Shown: positions 1 through 22,704, counted from the first letter of the stretch. The stretch: DNA of 64,000 nucleotides from Epiperipatus broadwayi (GCA_028023455.1 JAQFVV010013063.1:186001-250000); one strand, 5' to 3'. Made by a program: numbers and translations. Notes: generated by a model not told the origin, from the letters alone.

Positions 1-3000
1 TTATATATATATATTATCAATTACATGCTAATGAAGTAAATATTTAATTAAACAAAATGGAAGAAGAAAAATCGCGCCATTGTTTATCAATTAGGAATTA
101 AAAGAAAATAAACAACAAATGACAAATATGATGAAAGAAAATTAAAAGAAAAATCAAAAATATAAAAGCAATATTAGATTAAATTAAACAAGATTCTTGT
201 AAAATTAAAGTAAGAAAAAACAAGACAATATTGATTTCATAAAAAAAACAAATATAAGCAATTTTTATCAAAAAAATAAACCCAAAGCTATTTTTGAAAA
301 TAGTAAAATTGGATGTAATAAATGCACCTTTTCTGTTCAGCAGTGTTTAAAATTTAAAAGGAAGCAATTCGAAGATGCTCACAGAGAGGTTACATTTGTG
401 AAAGCATTAAACAGAAAAACTATCAATTTATTTGAAAGAAGGTAAGAACTAGTATGATTACAATATCCAGAGAAAATTTACTTTTCACTTAATGTTGTAC
501 CTGTGTGATGCAGTCTAATTAACTAAACGAATGTTTTAAAATGACAAATAATAAAAGAGCTGCAAAATATAAATATCATAAGGAAATAATTTGGAAATTG
601 CATATAAATTTGTTTAAATATGGAGGAAATATAAGATATTCTATTTGCAGGATTATAAATAAAAAAAAATAATTTGCCAAACTTGAAGTGATTATACTAT
701 TAATAGCCTGAAACATACATAAGATAAACACATTGAAGTTTGATCAATTTATATAAGCTACATTAAATTAAGTTAAAAAAATAGCTTACCAAGTATGGGC
801 TTTACTTTTGAAAACTAAACTAATCATCAACATATAATAAATATAGAAAATAGACTAGGATTAAGTATATCTTAATCAATTATTTACTATAACTAATATA
901 AATGATGTCATAAAAAAATAGTCCTCATTGTAAACTAATAGTACTCATTTTACACTCTGAAATATGCAATATTTCAGTGTAATATTTACTAAGGCTGTAA
1001 TCAATGTGAATTTAATTAAATTTATAATATTTGAGTGATAAAAATCATTACATATATATATATACTCTCTATATAGAAAATAATTAAAAAGTAAATGAAT
1101 TTAAAATTAATGCTGAAAATTTATTCTTTGTGAAACTGTAAATGATAATAAAGATTTGACTGATCGTGTTTTCTTAGGAATCTATTGTTGAGAATATGTT
1201 AAAATATTTTTTTTTTTTTTTTAATAGGATATTTTAAAAACTGGAAATCTAAACAATGTTATTATATTTCCAATATTTGAAATGAAATTCAGACATCTTA
1301 AAAATCATTTACGAGATTTTTGTGTTTATGAAGAGAAAGTTTTAGAATAATTCAATCAAAAGGAATTAAAATTTCATTATTCATTTTTATTCTATTATCT
1401 GCACTTTAGTTTAGTGAATTAGTCATGAAATTCAGTGAACATATGTTTTTAAATATATACCACCATTTGCGGCACATGATTGAACACTTACTGAACAAAT
1501 ATTACATTGTTTAAAATTTGACCAACTAACACTTTTAAGCAGGATAACTAGCTGGACAATGCTAAAATATCATATTATCATGTTGACTAATCATTATCAT
1601 TTAATGTGTACAAAATTTGAAAAAAAAATCCATTTGATAGACAGTTACAAGAATTTTACCTAAATAAATTAACAAAATCAAATGTAAGCTTAAATAAAAG
1701 TATTTAAAAATAAATATTTATGACAAAACAATTTTGAGGCTATAATCTCACAAACTATGTATAAATGTAAAATTAGTTACTTACCTAATCTAAAACTTTG
1801 GATGATTACAATATACTAAAATTTATATGACTTATCAGAACTGTATAGTTTTGGTTATAAGTCAAAGCTTGAAACAAAAACTAAAAAGATTTGAAACACT
1901 TAATATTATTAAAAACATATATAAAGTTAATTACAAAGTAGATTTTCTGTTGATTTACAAAACACAATAATCACTGTGACATGCTATTTTATAGCAAACA
2001 ATATAAAATCTAGGTTTAGAAATACTGAAAATAAAAAATTATGAAAAAAAAGCTAAAAAAATAAATATTTTTTTCTCTTTCAGGAAGAGACATTTCTTGC
2101 TGTAAAAATTAAATATTTCATCTTATACAATGATAGTTTAATACTTATAACAATACACACAAGTTAAACTATAGTAACCTTTTGTAAATATTTGTATTTG
2201 CACAATTTTATACTTTCTCTTCACTTTGAATGAGAAAGAAATTATCTATTTTAATTTAAAAGTATTGTGGCATAATTTATCTTATTATTTTATAGATATG
2301 TTTTCTAGTGAAGTCCATTTCTCAAAGCTAATTAGCAGATTATTTTAGTTTTTTTAATTAGATAATTAATTGTTTAACAAGTTCTTCAATTAATAGGATT
2401 GTGGAATTTAATGTAAAAAAAAACTTATTCAATAAACAAGCAGAAAAGTTTTTTGGATGGTTGATATCATATGCTACTTTATCCACAACTGGAATTAGAC
2501 CTCTCTACATCAAATATTTAGCCACATTAATATATATTTTTGTGTCAATAATCAGTCACTAGAGCAAAGGCTGATTTGACTAAATCCAAACACATGCTTA
2601 TGTTTCTCAGTCTGTTTTTAAAATAAGATGTAATCAATTTTAAACATTAAAGCAAATGAATTTTTTAATAATATTCATTTAACAAATATACTACTATATA
2701 CATAAGTATTATTTTCTTTTTATCTGATCTTTCTTAATTTATTTTATTAACATATGTAACTTAGAATTTGAATTATTCTTATTAAAATACAATTCAAAAT
2801 ATCTTGGATTAACTAAAAACTAATTCTATTAATAATTAATCCATGGGATTAAAAATTAAATGTCAAAATAATTTTCAAAACAATTCCAAGTGAAATAATT
2901 TAAATTTAGTAATTACTTTGAAAAGATTTCATCTTAACCATTGAACTATACATAGGGTAGGTATTTGACTGTATGTTTGACTTGAAATGTGATGTAACTT

Positions 3001-5180
3001 CTTATAATGATAACTTTTTATTTTGTTGTTGATATTTAAGATTAAAGACAATACTAACACAGCTTCATGCTCAGAAATATATTGAAAATATTAATTACAA
3101 CCTTAAAGCATTTTTGATTTTATTATAGAGAATAACAACAATGCCTATGAAATGAATTGGTGGAACAGGAAGTAAAAATGTCCATTTAACAACAAAGACC
3201 TCGTATAATTGAACTATTTAGTTCACTCAAGATGTAATCTTTTAACTATAATTTGATCTTTCAGTTTAAAATATTTTTGTTGGGTTTCAAATCCAAAATG
3301 TAGTAAGATTTAAAATAAAAGATGTTTAAAAATTCTTCAAAAACTGTAGCATACTATTCAGCAATAAAAAGGTTAATACAATCAAATAATGAGAATAATA
3401 TTCCTTATAATAAAATAAAATTAAACACATTAATATATAAAAAGGTATCTGCCTAATAAGTATATCTTGTGTGAATATGAAAATTTAAATTATTTTAAAG
3501 GTCTCAAAATCAAGTATTTAATAGATTGTGAATGGCTTATTAGCAATAATAATTCTGAAGCACAATTGAAAAGAAGATATTTTTGGAATTTAATGGCATT
3601 TCATAATTTTCTCTTGTTTTATATAAAGTATAATTTTTTTGCAAATGCAATAATAATAATAGTAACATTAATAATGGTAATGATGATGATAAAATTAATA
3701 ATATTTTCAAAATCTGATTTTTTTTCTTTGACTCTATCTACATCTGTAAGAAAATTTTTAATCAAGTACAGAAAAAAATAAAATATCTTGGCCAATAATT
3801 TTTTTTGAAATTACAACTTCACTTTTATAAAAGCAAATTTACTGTTGTACTCTTATTCCAATTTAATTAATAAGAAAATTGGAAAAATGCTTTGTATTCT
3901 TATACAATTAAACTTTTGTGCTGAGAATTGGTGAAGTTTATGTATATCAAATTAACTGAATTTGGAGTATCTTTCAACACAGTATTTTAAATATTTTCTT
4001 GCAAAATTAGTCTTAGCATTTTCTCTTTTTAAAAAAAAAAAAAAAATTTAAATATGTAGCAACATAAACAGAAATTATTTAAATCAAAACTCTTTAAATT
4101 TAATTTTATATTCAAAATAATTAAACTTTTTTAAATTTTTTGCAAAAATGATGCTCTCTTTTTAACAGAGGATGATGCCCATTAAAAATAATATCCTTTT
4201 AAAACGAACTTCTCTATTTTGGTAGAATTTTACTTACTATGACTGAAGAAATTAAAGATAATTTCAAAATATTTTTCAATTTTAGCAGATATTTTTTCAT
4301 AGAATTTTCCATTTAATTTTATTAATTTTGATAAAATGTTTATGCAGAATTTAACTATTAAATCTTCAAAAGACAGTTTATAAATTTCTAATGAATTATG
4401 CAAGGAAGTAAAATATTCACAAAACTTTATCATAATTTCTATATTTGGCTACTAGATTTTGATTTCAAGAGACTTGATAAAACAGACTTTTACAACTTAA
4501 ATTTTTTTTAGAATGACAACACATTTATTTTAGATGTTTACATAACTTACTTTAAGAAAAATCATTTGATATTAAGTTTCTGACTTTCCTTTTGATCTTT
4601 TAGTTGAAGATGATGAATGCAAAAAAATGAAGAACAAGAAGCAATGTTTCGCATATACTAACTGTACTTTTATACTTGGTTCTCATAATGTTGATTGGTC
4701 AGGAAAATCAACTTTTTAAATGTCATCATTAATTTTAATAATTTAAAAGTTCTCATAATTCCATATCATTTATTTTTATATCATTATTAACTAGTTAAAA
4801 AAATTTAATGAATTTTTTTTTATTTTAACAAATAATATTTATTTAATAATTTAATAGATTTTATACATTAACATGTATGCCCATTCACATACATAATATT
4901 AATTGTTCATGTTTATTATATTAGATAAAAATGCTATTTTATGTAATAAATCTGTAATTTCTACCTAAATAAGATGTTATAAAATAATCTTAATGTATTG
5001 ACAGTCAATAAATAATAAAATAACAGACTTCAAAAAAATTGCTACTTAAAGCTTTTGATGCAGAACATCCTTATCAAAGCTAGTCTATAATTTATTAAAA
5101 CAATATTAAATCAATTATATAAGTATATATGCATATACAAATTGAAACACTAATTACTCTTACAAGAAATATTATTGACC
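1..5180. other. AT-rich non-coding DNA, no gene recognised
   Basis: This stretch is dominated by A and T runs with frequent stops in all frames. The longest open frame (3467-3781, 104 codons) is rich in Ile, Lys, Asn, Phe and Leu, has no motif I recognise, and looks like chance in AT-rich DNA. A short (TA)n opens the window and a small one lies near 1053-1064. I see no splice-bounded exon, RNA gene or transposon terminus here. Confidence 0.6.
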
Positions 5181-8090
<2,910 letters not shown>

Positions 8091-8099
8091 TTTTACATG

Positions 8100-8336
8100 T
8101 GTGTCATCACATATATCAGTTGCATGAAATGAAGTGGAGGATAAATGGACTAAAAATCTTGAGTTCAAATCCCTCTACTTACTTATATATTATTTATTAA
8201 TTGTTCATATATTCTTGAGGAACATTATTCTACATTTAATGATAATTTCAACTCCAGGTCTGGTCACATGACGGATGCAGTATAGGATCCCAGAAAAATG
8301 AAATGAAATAAAAATAAAAAAAAAAAAGGAAAATTA
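8100..8336 (+). repeat. Possible tRNA-derived SINE remnant
   Basis: A perfect tRNA B-box match (GTTCAAATC, consensus GWTCRANNC) lies at 8163-8171, and about 150 bp downstream the sequence ends in an A-rich tail (about 8302-8336). That is the order expected for a tRNA-derived SINE on the plus strand. The A box is not convincing, so the call rests on B box plus tail. It could be chance in AT-rich DNA. Confidence 0.35.
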
Positions 8337-9004
8337 AAATAAATTAATGAAGTTAATTGTTTAAAATTAATTTAAATATATTCATTATAGGTTAAGAACT
8401 TTGCTTTACTGATCTTCTGCTGTTGTTTGGATAAGAGATATAACCAAGTTGCCTAATATACCAATAAAAGAAATATATTAAAGAGCATATTTCAAATTAC
8501 TCCCAGTTTTAAATTAATAAAAAATAAATAAAAAATGATGAACTAAGAAAACAATATGAGATTTTGCATCATTTTATAAAACATGTAGATGAAAGCCTAA
8601 TTAAAAAAAAATATTTCATTAAAAGAATTGATTTTGGATAAAAGAAAAGTAAACAATATGTGTAGAATATATTGGAAGGTAATGAAAAATTATTATAACA
8701 ATTTCTATAATGTATTAATTTCCTGCTACTTTCATAAGTACATAACTCATTAGAAACTATCTCTGCAAACCCAGTTAAAAGACACTTGCTATATTATTAA
8801 AGATTATTATTTTTTAGTGTTATTAATATATAACAATGAAAATGTACATGTTATTGGTTATGATTTACTTATTATTTAGAATTACAATGTGTTATATGTG
8901 TGATTATTTATAATATTAATATATCTACATTTTTATCATGTTTTACAATTCTGGAGCTCACCCTTCTGGCTATTGAAACTCTTATGAATTCCTGAGCAAT
9001 AAAT

Positions 9005-9028
9005 AACAACAACAACAACAACAACAAC

Positions 9029-9097
<69 letters not shown>
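9005..9097. repeat. Compound (AAC)n-(AAT)n microsatellite
   Basis: Eight AAC units run directly into about 22 AAT units. The change of one base in the unit partway along suggests that one array arose within the other. Confidence 0.97.
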
Positions 9098-16689
<7,592 letters not shown>

Positions 16690-16708
16690 ACATTACAGAA
16701 AAATCATG

Positions 16709-16742
<34 letters not shown>

Positions 16743-16769
16743 CACGATTTTTTGTAATGTATCATTGTG

Positions 16770-16807
<38 letters not shown>

Positions 16808-16830
16808 CACAATGATGGCATTACAAAACC
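16690..16830. repeat. Two adjacent inverted repeats, each tipped by (TA)n
   Basis: The first hairpin pairs about 16692-16713 with 16738-16764 around a (TA)n. The second pairs about 16750-16772 with 16803-16829 around another (TA)n. The stretch between the TA tracts takes part in both hairpins, so the same 25-bp word occurs three times in alternating orientation. It sits directly upstream of the PLE inverted flank and is probably part of the same insertion history. Confidence 0.75.
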
Positions 16831-16924
16831 ATTATGTTGTCTTTCTAATATACTATTCTTTAAAATGAAATATATTCAATTTATAGACAACTAAATACTT
16901 AAAATATATAAATAATAAATTTAT

Positions 16925-16973
16925 TAATATCTAATCGATTTTCATTCAAAAAATGAACCTTATCAAGATATTA
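16925..16973 (-). ncRNA. Hammerhead-ribozyme-like motif, diverged (copy 1)
   Basis: Read on the minus strand: stem I is TAATATC pairing with GATATTA (7 bp). The core reads TTGATAAG where canonical is CTGANGA. Stem II is GTTCA with TGAAT around a T-rich loop, then GAAA, a very short palindromic stem III around ATCGAT, and a TTA trinucleotide at the cleavage position. The layout is that of a type I hammerhead with minimal stem III, but the core has two changes and one extra base, so activity is doubtful. Confidence 0.5.
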
Positions 16974-17189
16974 CAACAATTGAAAAAATTTCACGTGATT
17001 TACATATCATATACAGATCAAACTTAACAATAAAGATGTTTTTAAATTTTCCAATTTTTATTTAATGACCATTTTCCACCTAACTTAACTGACCCTTGTA
17101 CTAAATTCATACATTTCTTTTTATTTTCTTTATTATTAAGTTTGACCTGTATATGATATGTAAATCATGTGAAATTTTTTCAATTGTTG

Positions 17190-17238
17190 TAATATCTTGA
17201 TAAGGTTCATTTTTTGAATGAAAATTGATTAGATATTA
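17190..17238 (+). ncRNA. Hammerhead-ribozyme-like motif, diverged (copy 2)
   Basis: Inverted partner of the motif at 16925-16973, on the plus strand. Stem I is 17190-17196 with 17232-17238, the core TTGATAAG lies at 17197-17204, the stem II hairpin at 17205-17219 and GAAA at 17220-17223. It differs from copy 1 by one base in the stem III palindrome. Confidence 0.5.
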
Positions 17239-17304
17239 ATAAATTTATTATTTATATATTTTAAGTATTTAGTTGTCTATAAATTGAATATATTTTATTT
17301 TAAA

Positions 17305-17308
<4 letters not shown>

Positions 17309-17344
<36 letters not shown>
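17309..17344. repeat. (TA)n microsatellite at the PLE junction
   Basis: Perfect TA run separating the PLE flank arm from the 3' end of the broken GIY-YIG reading frame. Confidence 0.95.
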
Positions 17345-17347
<3 letters not shown>

Positions 17348-17715
17348 GGCAATGTTCAATTTGGACAATTATTATATTTTGATAATCAAATTTAAATCTA
17401 TATTGACAAGATTTATTATGATCAAATATAACAGATAAAGGTTTATTTACATCTATTCCTGATTGTTTTTCTTTTTGAATTCTATTATATAAAAGCATAT
17501 GCTCTTTTACTCTCTTCTCTAATGTACACTTAGATTCATCAATATACTGTGAGCCACAATTACATATCAATTTATATATAATACAATTTTGTATAAAGTT
17601 TGAATTTTGAATTGTTAAGTAATCTATTTATATTATTTGTTGAGAAAAAAGCAATATGACACAAACCATCATAAATTCTCCTAACAAACTTGACCTACTC
17701 ATCCCATATAAATGG
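17345..17715 (-). pseudogene. Penelope-like element GIY-YIG endonuclease domain, broken
   Basis: In PLE polyproteins the GIY-YIG domain follows the reverse transcriptase and nicks target DNA. The minus-strand frame at 17345-17600 reads YKLICNCGSQYIDES, then a TLEKRVKEH stretch, then SVIFDHNKSC. This follows the PLE pattern of Y-K-I-x-C-x-x-C-x-x-x-Y-I-G-E-T followed by L-E-K-R-x-x-E-H. The Gly of YIG is Asp here, while the downstream Arg and Glu-His are kept. Upstream, in another frame (about 17590-17715), PFIWDE, one stop, then VKFVRRIYDGL and STNNINRLL match the linker that precedes the domain in PLEs. So there is at least one stop and one frameshift. No reverse transcriptase core remains upstream. 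It runs into a (TA)n and then the PLE flank arm. Dead fragment; family call fairly secure. Confidence 0.72.
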
Positions 17716-18785
17716 TATTGAAATCTATTTTATTTTGATATTATTTTTATTTTTAATTATATTATATTGTGGATTCCTTTTAAATTTTTTAATAATATTA
17801 GTAATAGCATTTTTATTACTTTTATTTATTTTTTAATTTTTATTATATTTTTATTATATTTTGACCGGTACAATATATATTGTACTGGTTAATGCATTAT
17901 CCACCCAACACAACCTAAACTCGAAATCGGACTTCAAACCCAACTAAACCAAAGAATTAAATCCAAGACCAAACTGAATTTGAACCCAACTTATGAGCTC
18001 AGATCAAATCTAATGAACAATACATATTGACAGCACATGACTATGTGCCAAGGAACTAGCTTAACTGATGTGATGATTTCTGAAACCCCTGATCTGATTT
18101 TAGCTAACACATAATAAAATGACTATGGATATTATGTGTGTTTGGATTGCCAATACAGACAGTGAGCATTAATATTTAAAAATAATTAATAAATAATGGA
18201 AAAAGTCAAACCAAGTATGTTATATAAAATATTTAATAGAAGTAAATATTTGTTTAAATGTTTATGATTAGCATTATATATTTTATTATTAGGCTTTGGG
18301 GCATGAATTATAATTTACAATAAGTAATGGCAGTCATGCTCATATGCCAATAATTAATAAGCAAGTATGGGAGAAATATATATGTCTATGCCAGAACAAG
18401 TAGACAAAGGTGAATAAAGGTATTTCATTTGGTAAGAAACTATGATTCTAATTTCATAAGAAAGATGTGATTCATTCCACACATCCATAAAGCAATTCAT
18501 GAAGAGCATGACAAATACCTAGGTATAACTTCAATATTTAATAAAGAAATTATTTAAAATTATAGATGAATGTAACTTGTTTGATTTTAATGAAATCAAT
18601 TCATTATGATTTATGAGCAGAAAAGCGAGGCTTTATTGGAAATGAGAAGCCCAACAGTACTAGCACATTATGAGCAATAAAAAAAACATGAAATACAATG
18701 GTTTGTCAGTGATGTGAAAAAAGAAGAGTGGTTTGTATTCAACAAGTCTTTTCTGTCCAGCAAATGATCCATAGAACACAGTGAA
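17716..18785. other. Non-coding DNA, no gene recognised
   Basis: Contains a small palindrome at 17864-17889 (ACCGGTACAATAT and its near-complement) followed by a less AT-rich stretch (17900-18160) without a coding frame. The word TTTTGACCG that precedes the palindrome recurs near 23552 in a similar context. Confidence 0.5.
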
Positions 18786-19082
18786 AGCTGACATTACAGA
18801 TAACTTGCAGTTTATATTTTACATAAGAACTGTATAAAGCTGTTATGAAATTAAATCAATAGATAAATAAATGAATTGTAGATATCTTGTTACCTTAATA
18901 ATTTATGTTATAGATGTGTCATTTTGTATGTTGATCCAACCTTAGAGAAATACATCTATAACCTAAATTATTAATGTAACAAGATATCTACAATTTATTT
19001 ATTTATCTATTGATTTAATTTCACAACAGCTTTATATGGTTCCTATGTAAAATATAAACTGCAAGTTATCTGTATTGTCAGC
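18786..19082. repeat. Foldback (MITE-like) element, about 297 bp
   Basis: The two arms (about 18786-18917 and 18952-19082) are inverted copies with a few mismatches around a loop of about 35 bp. The outer ends are GCTGAC and GTCAGC with a one-base difference just inside. No open frame. I see no convincing target-site duplication, so the transposon superfamily is undetermined. Confidence 0.75.
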
Positions 19083-19148
19083 AAATATTGTATTTGAATT
19101 ATATTAAAAAAAATAGAACATTTGAAAAACAAAACAGTTTTGTTTTCC

Positions 19149-19187
<39 letters not shown>

Positions 19188-19188
19188 C
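19149..19188. repeat. (AT)n-(GT)n microsatellite
   Basis: An AT dinucleotide run passing directly into a GT run. Confidence 0.95.
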
Positions 19189-19327
19189 TATTATAAAAAT
19201 ATAAAGTCACAATCTCGGAATAAACTTATATCATTTGTTTTAAATAAAAGAATGACTTTGAGTTTTTATTTGAAATTTTTTAATATTTTACTTTTTTTTC
19301 TTTTTAGTATATCAGTTATTAATTATC

Positions 19328-19645
19328 TTTTCACAAGCCACCAATAATAGAAATATTAAATTACATATAATCTTACTACAGAGCATTGACTAAGGCATGT
19401 TACTGATTAATTCTCAGGGTTAACTTAACTAACAATTTGATTACATTAAATTGGAACAAAGAGAATTTTCTTTTCACAAGCCACCAATACTGGAAATATT
19501 AAATTACATGTAATCTTACTTGTGAATATATATTTTTGATTCAATAAAATTCCCTTTGTTCCAATTTATATTTAATATAATCAAATTGTTAGTTAAGCTA
19601 ACCCTGAGAATTAATCAGTAACATGCCTTAGTCAATGCTCTGTAG
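19328..19645. repeat. Mosaic of direct and inverted repeats
   Basis: An inverted repeat pairs about 19376-19470 with 19550-19645 (about 95-bp arms with small indels). Inside and beside it, a word of about 45 bp at 19328-19373 (starting CTTTTCACAAGCCACCAATA) is repeated directly at about 19470-19518. The sequence is non-coding and resembles a foldback element with a subterminal duplication. Confidence 0.75.
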
Positions 19646-20113
19646 TATTTAAGTTTATTTCATATAGCTAGCCATAGTAACAGTATAAGTAATGATTAGA
19701 GTACATTCAGTCATGAGTCATATTATTAAAGTATAGGTCATTTATTATCTGTAACTTTATAAATCGGTCATTTAGTCAAATAAAGTTAGACATCCTAACC
19801 TGATTTACTGTAATTTATACTCAATGGTTGGAATTAGTATAATTTATTATATTTTTTTTTTGAGGCAATTTCATTTCTCTTTATATGTATATGGCATACC
19901 ATTACAATTGGCACTACCAGCTAGGGCAATCATATTTCCTATTACATTTTTATTATGATTAAGGGCAGTGTATCTTTACATATGTAGTTAAGCATACTAT
20001 TGTATTATATTAATTTCATCTTTTCATACATAGTATTATACGTACTATTACAATTGTCATCCAACATTTTGGGCATTCTTTTCTCAGTATATATGTATGA
20101 TATGCCATATCTT

Positions 20114-20120
<7 letters not shown>

Positions 20121-20152
<32 letters not shown>
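20121..20152. repeat. (TA)n microsatellite
   Basis: Perfect TA run. Just after it is a small palindrome around TATCGATAAGTCGATA. Confidence 0.95.
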
Positions 20153-20155
<3 letters not shown>

Positions 20156-20202
20156 AAATATCGATAAGTCGATATTATATTTTAAAAAAAATATATATAT
20201 AT

Positions 20203-20290
20203 TGAAGCAGTCAATCTTAGCTTAAGATTGTGCTTCATGTTTCTACCAACTAACCTGTGTTCAAATCGCTATTTCCCATCCCGCTCCTTT
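20203..20290 (+). repeat. tRNA-like SINE head (A box and B box)
   Basis: An A-box-like TAGCTTAAGA starts at 20218 and a perfect B box GTTCAAATC lies at 20259-20267, about 41 bp apart, the spacing of an internal RNA polymerase III promoter in a tRNA-derived SINE. A CAATCTTAGCTTAAGATTG hairpin overlaps the A box. The body downstream is not recognised. A true tRNA is unlikely, as no acceptor stem closes. Confidence 0.4.
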
Positions 20291-20439
20291 TGTCGTGTAT
20301 ATATATTTCATGTATATATTTGAGATGCGCACCTAAATTATAAAATTTAATGTTTCAATAACATGTTTTAAAAATTATTATTAATTCTTTTTATTAATTA
20401 TTAGTTCTTTTTTATTAAAGTATTATAGATGCGCTCAAA

Positions 20440-20441
20440 TA

Positions 20442-20530
<89 letters not shown>
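20440..20530. repeat. (TA)n microsatellite, about 90 bp
   Basis: Perfect TA run. Confidence 0.98.
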
Positions 20531-20532
<2 letters not shown>

Positions 20533-21222
20533 AGCAAAACTTACTTTGGCTTTTTCTTTTTAAATTGCTTGTTTTTTTATTAAATTATTGTAAAATCCAA
20601 TATGGAAGATGTTATAGTACTTGTCTAAAAATAATTAAAGGGGTTGGAAGCACTATTGTTTAAATCTGGGGTAGGTATTTTTTAATTAAAGGTTTTACTT
20701 AAAATGGGATTAAGATTAGATATACTTTTGTTAAAAACATGTTAAATCTATTTCTAATCTGAAATAGAATTGAATTTATTTTTGGATGTTATCTTACTGT
20801 TTCATCTTCAAAAACAACTGATAAAAGGAAAAGTATAAAATGACTGAATTTTGAATCACAGAGGAGATTAACTACTATTGAAAGAGATTAGCTACTCTAG
20901 TGAAATGATTGTTAACATCGCAGTGAAACTTAAAATGATGTAGTAGTAAATCCATCATTTCCTGACCTTTGTGGGTCGTTTCCACTGCCATAATATTCTG
21001 CTACCTTCAAGTGAAGTAAAGGCCTGATGGAGAACTTTAATAATGCCCATAGAAACTTGCTGTCATTAAGAAGAATTCATTTCGATCTGCAATTCGCCAT
21101 GCACGTGCCATGCTTTAAAATGGATTCTTAAAATTGCAAGGTAAATTTCCAAGCCACCACCTAATAGTCAATTTAGTCTAAATAATCTATCAAGATCTCT
21201 TCTCATGTATTCTTTAACTTTG
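20531..21222. other. Non-coding DNA, part of it less AT-rich
   Basis: The 20930-21170 part has clearly higher GC than its surroundings and looks like unique or old-repeat sequence. I find no open frame, splice-bounded exon or terminal repeat in it. Confidence 0.45.
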
Positions 21223-21327
21223 CCTTATATATATATATATATATCTGTGAATGTAATTTTGCTCTCAAATAATTTCTTTATATCTAATCCTATCTCATAT
21301 GCTCTTAACTTTTTAATTTTGGTGCAG

Positions 21328-21391
<64 letters not shown>
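21223..21391. repeat. Two (TA)n tracts flanking a short unique segment
   Basis: TA runs at about 21223-21243 and 21331-21391. A plus-strand 79-codon frame (21205-21444) that spans them is an artefact. Confidence 0.9.
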
Positions 21392-21395
<4 letters not shown>

Positions 21396-21965
21396 TGATT
21401 ATATATCTGCTTGCTTATTAATATGTCAATCTAAAACAATCTGACGAATTGAATTTTCTAAAAATCCTTTTTTTTTTATAGTAAGCCTTCATGAATCAAG
21501 TTTATTAACATCCCCTTACAATATAATGTATTGTTAATTAATACACTTGCCAGATTGTTTTACATGCAAACATTTTATTTATTATAAAAATATATTTGTT
21601 TAATTCTGGATTTTCTACCCTGTGTAAATCCAGAACTTAAGCTAATTAACGCTTTGAAATCTTTTAAAATGTTTTGTTTTTATTCAATTCTGAAAGAGTG
21701 ACCCATTAATTATTTTCTATAACTGCCAGTGTTATAGTTTCCATACTCTTAAAATTTCAAATCTTGTATTTAAATATTTCAGTGATTGTAAAATCAACGA
21801 AAGTGGGATTGATTTATTTTAAATATCAAAAAAAGGATGGGGGGAAATCTTAATGTTTTTTTTACTAAATCAAATCTTAACGTATATTTTATTAATTTGA
21901 AATCTAAATCTTAATGTTCCTTTTGCTAAATAAAATCTTAACGTATATTTTATTAAATGAAATAT
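21392..21965. other. AT-rich non-coding DNA
   Basis: No gene. A word including AATCTTAA(T/C)G and TATTTTATTAA is repeated at about 21845-21900 and 21907-21960, giving a small imperfect tandem duplication of about 55-60 bp. Confidence 0.5.

Positions 21966-22040
<75 letters not shown>
21966..22040. repeat. (CT)n-(AT)n microsatellite
   Basis: About 11 CT units followed by about 25 AT units. Confidence 0.96.
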
Positions 22041-22046
<6 letters not shown>

Positions 22047-22245
22047 TGCATGGTGTATTATAGTATTCAAACAAGGGTCATTTATTTTTAAGGCAGTAAA
22101 ACTTATCTCATGTCATTGGAGATATTCATTCGTACTGCATTTCTGTCATATAGCCTATCTTCGTTCTATATATACATGCTTCTTAATCTGGGGGTTACAA
22201 TGAGTTTGAACCCATAGATTTTTTCTCAAGTCTTCATATAAAAAT

Positions 22246-22431
22246 GCCTCTGGCGGTGATCCCGTAAGTTTGGCACACGCTATGCATATTCTTTCTTCGT
22301 ATCAAAAGCCTCTGGCAGCGATCCCATAAGTTTGGCAAACACTATGCATATACACTTCATAGATAAAAGGCCTCTCATGTCAGTTATACCAGCAAAAGTC
22401 TGGGCCACACCATGCCTATCCACTTTTCTCT
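22246..22431 (+). repeat. Three-unit tandem repeat, 62-bp period
   Basis: Units begin GCCTCT at 22246, 22308 and 22370. Units 1 and 2 are about 85 percent identical by eye and share GATCCC(G/A)TAAGTTTGGCA and CTATGCATAT. Unit 3 keeps the start and the CCACACCATGC part but is more diverged. The array is noticeably richer in GC than its surroundings. Function unknown; it could be part of an unrecognised transposon. Confidence 0.75.
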
Positions 22432-22606
22432 AAGCACTACCCAAGAAGGAAGTGTGAGATTTCATTTTTCATCCGGAAGCACAACCTTTTTCCTCTTAAT
22501 TATTTTAGGCTATTATGTCAGCACCGCTAACTTCTTCGTATTATTATTATTATTTCTTTTGCTTCATGACCCAGTTTTAATGCTCTAATATTAAAATTAA
22601 GCTTTG

Positions 22607-22612
<6 letters not shown>

Positions 22613-22701
<89 letters not shown>
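22613..22701. repeat. (TA)n microsatellite, about 88 bp
   Basis: Perfect TA run. Confidence 0.98.

Positions 22702-22704
<3 letters not shown>

Larger units (their letters stand above)
16846..17308. repeat. Inverted pair of Penelope-like element flank sequences
   Basis: The left arm (about 16846-17032) and right arm (about 17128-17308) are near-perfect inverted copies around a unique centre of about 95 bp. The left-arm sequence recurs in the same orientation at 41590-41710. The right arm joins a (TA)n and then the broken GIY-YIG domain. PLEs are known for inverted or tandem copies of their terminal sequence (pseudo-LTR), and each arm carries a hammerhead-like motif, as PLE terminal repeats do. 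Assignment to a PLE is inference from the adjacent endonuclease and these motifs. Confidence 0.7.

Noticed and set aside
3467-3781. 104-codon open frame
   Set aside because: Low-complexity residues, no motif, no supporting splice or promoter signal; expected by chance in this composition.
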